NCBI RefSeq assembly: GCF_048569485.1
Contig: NC_134354.1
Coordinates: 691,621,198 to 691,685,197 of the forward strand
Reading direction: 5' to 3'
DNA length: 64,000 bases
Source of the DNA: Anomaloglossus baeobatrachus
Taxonomy: Eukaryota > Chordata > Amphibia > Anura > Aromobatidae
Part shown: positions 58,333-64,000 of the stretch, in pieces
Position numbering within the stretch: position 1 is the first letter of the stretch
Layout of the letters: every line of letters begins with the position of its first letter
Position numbers and translations under genes: made by a program
Notes under the pieces: generated by a model
Database searches by the model: none
Told to the model about the DNA's origin: nothing
The model's input: only the letters and a program-made list of their open reading frames with translations

Positions 58333-58898
58333 GGGCCATTTACATGCTGCGACATCGCTAACAATTTATTGTCGGGGTCATGGTGTTTGTGATGCACATC
58401 AGGCATCATTAGCGACATCACAGCGTGTGACACGTAAGAGCGACCTTCAACGAGCGCAAAAGATGTAGAAATCGTTGGTTTTGGAGAGGTCGTTCATTTA
58501 CCAAAAATCATTGTATGTGCAGTAATGAGGTTGTTTGTCATTCCTGCGGCAGCACACATCGCTATGTGTGACACCGCAGGAACGAGGAACATCTCCTTAC
58601 CTGTGACCGCCGGCAATGAGGAAGGAAGGAGGTGGGCGGGATGTTCGGCCCGCTCATCTCCGCGCCTCCGCTTCTATTGGGCGGCCGTTTAGTGACGTCG
58701 CTATGACGCCGAACTAACCGCCCCCTTAGAAAGGAGGCGGTTCGCCGGTCACAGTGACGTGGCTAAGCAGATAAGTCCGTGTGACTGCTAGCGATGTTGT
58801 GCGCCACGGGTAGCGATGTGCCCGTGACAAACAACCGACGGCGGCGGGTACACTCGCTAGCGATATCGGTACAGATATCGCAGCGTGTAAAGTACCCT
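58333..58898. mobile_element. Harbinger-like MITE, about 566 bp
   Basis: GGGCCATTTACATGCTGCGA and tcgcagcgtgtaaagtaccc are inverted. TAA lies to the left and TTA to the right. Same family as 34349 and 54703. Confidence 0.75.
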
Positions 58899-60012
58899 TT
58901 AGTTTCCTTTCACTTCCCCAGTTCAGATGAGGACTGGTATGGCACATAAAGAGGAAAGACACAAGTGGTAGGGACCATCCATATAAAAGTTGCTTCTTGA
59001 TGTTGGTTGGATGAATTTTGCATGTTTAATCAAAAAATTCTAAGTGCCTTACATTTTTAACATGTATAGCAATACTCTATCATACTGTGCTATCTACAGG
59101 GTAAATGATCAATAGCAGATTGGTGGACAACAGATCCCCAGCAATAAGTTTGTTATTTATTCTGTCGGTGATAGGATACAAACACTTTGAACAGTATTGC
59201 TACTAAGTACTATTTGTCGGCTATTGATGAGTATGCTGTAAATTAGTCATTGATACCTAAGCCCAGAAAACACCTTTACATTATACAATTAATTTATGCT
59301 GTCACTAAGAGGAGCTGAGTGCATGGACTCGTAAGGATTTATATTGCTCCCAATGAATCCTATGAAGTGAGCTCACCCTAATGGAAGGAAGTTCTACTTA
59401 ATAAAAAACTATGGTAGGCTTTTCTTTTACTGAAAATCTTAAGCCAGAAGACTTTTAGTATTAGACTATATTCACAGAGGGGTTATTTTAGGAGATTTTT
59501 GGAGCTGATCTGCTCCAAAATCCACTCCCAAAAAAACTATTTAAAAAAAAAAGTTGACAAACTGCTACGATAGATTTCTATAAAAACTCCATTTTGATAA
59601 TTATGTGAAGAGTATTTTGAACATTTATTTTCATGAAAAGGTTTTGAAAAATGTATGATAAAAAGTAAAAATGTTAGGCTGTGTTCACGCCGAGTTTTTG
59701 GAGTTTTGTTTCAGTGGATCCACTAGAAAATCATCCTCAAAACAACTATTCTATTAATTTCTATGGGAAATCCACATTGCTGTTCATATGAGTTTTTGAG
59801 AATTTTTTTTCTTTTCCTGAAGAGGTTTTGAAAAGCAACTGGTGGAAAATAAAACTTCTTTGAAGCAGATCCTGATAGAATCCAGTCCAATAAAAAAACA
59901 CTGACAAATCAAAAGGCTGCACAAAAAAACTTCAGAAAAAAATTCTTCTAAAACTCTTCAAAACATCTTTAAGGAGGTTCTCCAAAAATGTCATAAAATG
60001 GTTCCCATCAAG
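58899..60012. repeat. Intron sequence with diffuse repeats
   Basis: From about 59480 the sequence has several diverged segments of one repeat (ttttggag, tctatggg, cttcaaaac) that recurs at 62240-62360 and 63030-63070. No boundaries could be set. 58899-59480 shows nothing. Confidence 0.35.
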
Positions 60013-60309
60013 TAGTTCAAATGTCAGCCCATCCTAGTTATGTGTCAGAACAAGCTGCAGTCTATAGAAACACAGCTTCCGAGAATTGTGCCTCAACTGA
60101 CAGAGGAGCGTCATCCTAAACACACATATTGGTGATCTCCTGTAGAAGGGCTGTGACGGGAGAAGATATAAATCTTCTCCATGACGGAGTACAAATGATT
60201 TTGTTTTCCAGCATCAGTGCTGTGTGTGCAGTCAGCTGATGAGAAGACTTATTTTTCTCCTGTCACAGCCCTTCTCCTTGGATTAAGAAGGTATATGTGC
60301 TACGATATA

Positions 60310-61896
60310 CAGTGCCTACAAGTAGTATTCAACCCCCTGCAGATTTAGCAGGTTTACACATTCGGAATTAACTTGGCATTGTGACATTTGGACTGTAGAT
60401 CAGCCTGGAAGTGTGAAATGCACTGCAGCAAAAAAGAATGTTATTTCTTTTTTTATTTAAATTGTGAAAACTTTATTCAGAGGGTCATTTATTATTCAAC
60501 CCCTCAAACCACAAGAATTCTGTTTGGTTCCCCTAAAGTATTAAGAAGTATTTCAGGCACAAAGAACAATGAGCTTCACATGTTTGGATTAATTATCTCT
60601 TTTTCCAGCCTTTTCTGACTAATTAAGACCCTCCCCAAACTTGTGAATAGCACTCAAACTTGGTCAACATGGGAAAGACAAAGGAGCATTCCAAGGCCAT
60701 CAGAGACAAGATCGTGGAGGGTCACAAGGCTGGCAAGGGGTACAAAACCCTTTCCAATTAGTTGGGCCTACCTGTCTCCACTGTTGGGAGCATCATCCGG
60801 AAGTGGAAGGCTTATGGAACTACTGTTAGCCTTCCACGGCCTGGACAGCCTTTGAAAGTTTCCACCCATGCCGAGGCCAGGCTTGTCCGAAGAGTCAAGG
60901 CTAACCCAAGGACAACAAGGAAGGAGCTCCGGGAAGATCTCATGGCAGTGGGGACATTGGTTTCAGTCAATACCATAAGTAACGTACTCCACCGCAATGG
61001 TCTCCGTTCCAGACGAGCCCGTAAGGTACCTTTACTTTCAAAGCGTCATGTCAAGGCTCGTCTACAGTTTGCTCATGATCACTTGGAGGACTCTGAGACA
61101 GACTGGTTCAAGGTTCTCTGGTCTGATGAGACCAAGATCGAGATCTTTGGTGCCAACCACACACATGACGTTTGGAGACTGGATGGCACTGCATACGACC
61201 CCAAGAATACCATCCCTACAGTCAAGCATGGTGGTGGCAGCATCATGCTGTGGAGCTGTTTCTCAGCCAAGGGGCCTGGCCATCTGGTCCACATCCATGG
61301 GAAGATGGATAGCACGGCCTACCTGGAGATTTTGGCCAAGAACCTCCACTCCTCCATCAAGGATCTTAAGATGGGTCGTCATTTCATCTTCCAACAAGAC
61401 AACGACCCAAAGCACACAGCCAAGAAAACCAAGGCCTGGTTCAAGAGGGAAAAAATAAAGGTGTTGCAGTGGCCTAGTCAGTCTCCTGACCTTAACCCAA
61501 TTGAAAACTTATGGAAGGAGCTCAAGATTAAAGTCCACATGAGACACCCAAAGAACCTAGATAACTTGGAGAAGATCTGCATGGAGGAGTGGGCCAAGAT
61601 AACTTTAGAGACCTGTGCCGGCCTGATCAGGTCTTATAAAAGACGATTATTAGCTGTAATTGCAAACAAGGGTTATTCCACAAAATATTAAACCTAGGGG
61701 TTGAATAATAATTGACCCACACTTTTATGTTGAAAATTTATTAAAATTTAACTGAGCAACATAACTTGTTGGTTTGTAAGATTTATGCATCTGTTAATAA
61801 ATCCTGCTCTTGTTTGAAGTTTGCAGGCTCTAACTTATTTGCATCTTATCAAACCTGCTAAATCTGCAGGGGGTTGAATACTACTTGTAGGCACTG
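60310..61896 (+). mobile_element. Tc1-like transposon C, second copy of B
   Basis: Same tips as 8194-9783, CAGTGCCTACAAGTAGTATT and complement, flanked by TA (60308-60309, 61897-61898). 1587 bp, near identical to copy B, so both copies are young. The transposase is interrupted once. Confidence 0.92.
60669..61691 (+). pseudogene. Tc1-family transposase with one nonsense codon
   Basis: Same protein as at 8556, beginning MGKTKEHSKA. Codons 30-31, AAG GAG in copy B, read AAT TAG, a stop at 60759-60761 in the first helix-turn-helix. After that the frame stays open to YSTKY with D153, D244 and E279 present and the usual NDPKH sequence that copy B lacks. Confidence 0.92.
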
Positions 61897-62010
61897 TAGC
61901 TCCTCCGTCAGTTGAGACAAAAGCCTCGGAAGCGGTGTTTCTTCAGACTGCAGCCAGTCCTGACAAGTAAATAGGTTGACCTGCCATTTGAATTATGTGA
62001 CTGACCTGTT

Positions 62011-62369
62011 TTATTACAATCTTGGAGGACCCCTTTAATGCTTTATGCACATTAAGTTTTTTTAGGCTTTTTTATCAGCAGTTTTCTGCTCAAAAATAGG
62101 CCTTTAAAAAAAATTTTCTTAAAGACAATGCTTTATAAACTCATTCCTTTCTATTTCAAAAAAACCTTTGCTGTTCAGTGTTTTGAGCACTTTTCTTCCC
62201 CAATTCATGTTTTGAAAACTGCCTTGTGGGGAAAAAAGATATTACAAGTCAATTCTTTGAAATGGCTCTTGATGGAATCCACTCCAAACTAGACACTGTC
62301 CAATCAAAAGACTGCTAAGAATTTCCAAAACTCTTCAAGAAACAAAAAGCTCCTCTAAAAACTCCCTAA
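62011..62369. other. Intron sequence with old repeat
   Basis: Contains tggaatccactccaa and ttccaaaactcttcaag, also seen near 59870-59960; otherwise nothing. Confidence 0.4.
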
Positions 62370-62953
62370 GGCCTCTTTCACACGTCCGTGAAAAACCATG
62401 CACGTTTTTCACGGACGTTTTAGAGGTGCGTTTTGCCCTCCGTGAGCCGTGTTTATGGCACACGTGTGTTCTCTGTGTGTTATCTGTGATAATACACGGA
62501 GAACGGGAACTTTCTGCTCACCTGTCCCTGGCGTCGCTGTCCGTGGTGCTGATCTTCGGTCTCCGGTCCTGCCGACTCCCCGCTGCTGCAGCTTCCGGCC
62601 GCAGTGAAGTGAATATTCAATGAGCGACGGTCGGAAGCAATTGACAGCAGCGGCAGAGACAGGAGGGCTGGAGAAGGTGAGTAAAGTTGTTTTTTTTTCT
62701 CAGACACGTGTGTTTTCTCCTGCGCGTGTCACACGGAACACCTCCGTGTGGTCCGTTTGCGTTCCGTGTGACACCCATGATGCCGGAGAAAAACGGACAT
62801 GTTGACGTGTGGAGCACACGTACACACGCTCCATGGCAGAACACGCACGGGAGCGCAGACCCATTGATTTTAATGGGTCTACGTATGCCCATGTCTCCGG
62901 TACGTGAGGAAAAGGACCAAACACGTACCGGAGAGAAGGACGTGTGAAAGGCC
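62370..62953. mobile_element. MITE, 584 bp, TSD TAA
   Basis: GGCCTCTTTCACACGTCCGT and acgtgtgaaaggcc are inverted, with TAA on both sides (62367-62369, 62954-62956). Same family as 34929, 45454 and 56630. Confidence 0.82.
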
Positions 62954-62956
62954 TAA

Positions 62957-63258
62957 AGAAGGAGCTTTTCCTGAAGTGGTTTTTACGTAGATTTTGACCA
63001 CCTAAAAAAACCCCTCCATATGCAGGTATATCATAAGACCACTTCATGAAACGCTTCAAGAAAAGAAAAAATCCTTGTAAAGTTCGCCCAAAAAGAGCAT
63101 TACCAGGAGCTATTTATGCAGTTTTGAATGCCTCAAAAAAGATTGTTTGAATATACAGCTGACTTAGTGTCACAATTTGCCTATGACATGGATTTTTCCA
63201 TAACTTTTGTAGATTTTAAGTGATTTATAACAAAAAATGTTACTCTTTAATAGAGAAA
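62957..63258. other. Intron sequence
   Basis: AT-rich; a continuation of the diffuse repeat interrupted by the MITE at 62370. Confidence 0.4.
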
Positions 63259-63260
63259 CG

Positions 63261-63460
63261 TAGCCTGGAGTCACACTTGCAAGAGACTCACGCGAGTCTC
63301 GCATCATATCACCCATTACGGCCGCGTGCTCTGGTAACAGGAGCAGGTCAGCTGCATGTATTGCTATGCAGCTTACCAGCTCCTGTCCGGAGAGTGTGCA
63401 GCCGTGCTGGGTGATGCGATGCGAGACTCGCGTGAGTCTCTTGCAAGTGTGACTCCGGGT
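63261..63460. mobile_element. Short MITE, about 200 bp
   Basis: cctggagtcacacttgcaag at the left and cttgcaagtgtgactccggg at the right, with arms of 40 bp or more (actcacgcgagtctcgcatc and complement). Tips and target duplication not settled. Confidence 0.7.
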
Positions 63461-63552
63461 TTACCATGGATTATAATCCCATTGTGACCCACCCTTATCA
63501 GTGTTCATAGTGGCAATACTATGATAAATTTATGTTCTTCTTTCATTTTCAG

Positions 63553-63775
63553 GTCCCACCAGGGGAGTGTGCAGCTGTGATACCTGTATGTGCACACCTA
63601 GCTACACTGGCAGTGCCTGTGGCTGCAGCCTGGACACCAGCGCCTGTATGACGCCTGACGGAATATGCAGCGGACATGGAAAATGTGAATGTAATAAATG
63701 TGTCTGTGACAAAGGGTACCTCACCAAGCTATGCAGTGATTGCCCTGGATGCCAGACCCCCTGTCAGAAGTACAG
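63553..63775 (+). CDS. itgb7: itgb7 exon: I-EGF2 end and I-EGF3, last exon in window
   Basis: Acceptor tcattttcag, donor gtaact; phase 1 in, phase 2 out. Encodes CSCDTCMCTPSYTGSAC, then CSLDTSACMTPDGICSGHG, GKCECNKCVCDKGYL and CPGCQTPCQKYR. It corresponds to the exon before the I-EGF4/beta-tail exons in other integrin genes. The rest of the gene lies past the window end. Confidence 0.95.
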
Positions 63776-64000
63776 GTAACTCCAAAATTTTAGTAATGGC
63801 TGGAACTGCTGGGTTATGGCAGATCCACAGGACATTCTGCAATTAACAAATACATGGTATACTTTGTATCATGAAAAGCTTTCTGCATCAGTATATGCAA
63901 ATTTAAAATCTCTGCTTGCCGTCATTCAATAGAAATGTTACTATGTGGAAAAAAAACTGTCCTGCAAACACTGGTCCATGACACATTTCAAAAGAGTGCT
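63776..64000. other. Start of next intron
   Basis: Non-coding sequence after the last visible donor; nothing recognised. Confidence 0.6.

Larger units (their letters stand above)
60013..62010. repeat. Foldback element split by transposon C
   Basis: Arms gttcaaatgtcagcccatcc and ctgacagagg (60013-60113) recur inverted at about 61899-62005, on the other side of transposon C. Without that insertion the element is about 400 bp. Arms are diverged. Confidence 0.6.
11511..63775 (+). other. itgb7: Integrin beta subunit gene, partial (probable itgb7), ten exons
   Basis: Ten exons, each with AG acceptor and GT donor, join in frame to 575 codons (phases 0,1,1,0,0,0,0,0,2,1 entering each exon). Order seen: PSI end and start of the hybrid domain, beta-I domain with MIDAS DLSYS, second hybrid segment, then cysteine-rich I-EGF repeats. 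Known of the family: beta subunits pair with an alpha chain at the cell surface and bind ligand through metal sites of the beta-I domain; beta-7 pairs with alpha-4 or alpha-E on lymphocytes. Beta-7 is preferred over beta-1 and beta-2 because of SRCATR, TQLAPQ, AANIQPIFAVTS, NLSSTV.LEH and CECDDASCER, which follow beta-7 as I remember it. The signal peptide, first PSI exon and everything after I-EGF3 are outside the window or unseen. Introns run from 93 bp to about 12 kb and are mostly transposons. Integrin identity is near certain; the beta-7 assignment is less so. Confidence 0.85.

Overview
The window is about 52 kb of one vertebrate gene, an integrin beta subunit on the + strand, whose introns are packed with transposable elements. 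Ten in-frame exons (11511-63775) encode 575 consecutive residues from the end of the PSI domain to the integrin EGF-like repeats. The best match in memory is integrin beta-7 (itgb7). The signal peptide and first PSI exon were not found and are presumably upstream, and the last EGF repeat, beta-tail, membrane and cytoplasmic exons lie downstream. The repeat content (Harbinger-like TAA/TTA MITEs, TTAA MITEs, several Tc1 families, a Tx1/L1-like LINE, CR1-like fragments and large Gypsy elements) points to a frog, probably an advanced anuran. That is inference, since no species-specific sequence was checked. Layout: 1-11510 is intron or upstream sequence. It holds a Harbinger-like MITE (468), a palindromic double MITE (1489-2632), a decayed Tc1 (about 3925-5382), twin foldback MITEs (6740-7624) and a full-length Tc1 with an open transposase (8194-9783). 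Intron 11713-19336 holds a three-layer nest: a deleted Tc1 (11869-18157) carrying a LINE with an intact 1275-residue ORF2 (11970-16506) and a solo LTR (16803-17893). Intron 19508-20938 holds a nested foldback. Intron 21181-33427 holds a minus-strand Ty3/Gypsy element (21343-29057) inserted into a MITE, a deleted Tc1, and a solo LTR in the opposite orientation (32201-33401). Target duplications and the two halves of the split MITE agree that 29058-32200 was inverted by recombination between the oppositely oriented LTRs. Intron 33776-42470 holds MITEs and a tandem Gypsy LTR array, including a non-autonomous element that keeps the family LTRs, leader and 3' noncoding end but carries an unrelated 383-codon reading frame with a duplicated module instead of gag-pol. 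Intron 45118-56193 holds a nearly whole, very young + strand Gypsy element (46068-54542) inserted in another MITE. Intron 56400-63552 holds a decayed mariner-like element, more MITEs and a second copy of the 8194 Tc1 (60310-61896) with a nonsense codon. The genes do not form an operon or pathway: there is one host gene and a layered record of insertion, nesting, deletion and LTR recombination inside its introns. I found no tRNA, rRNA or CRISPR array.
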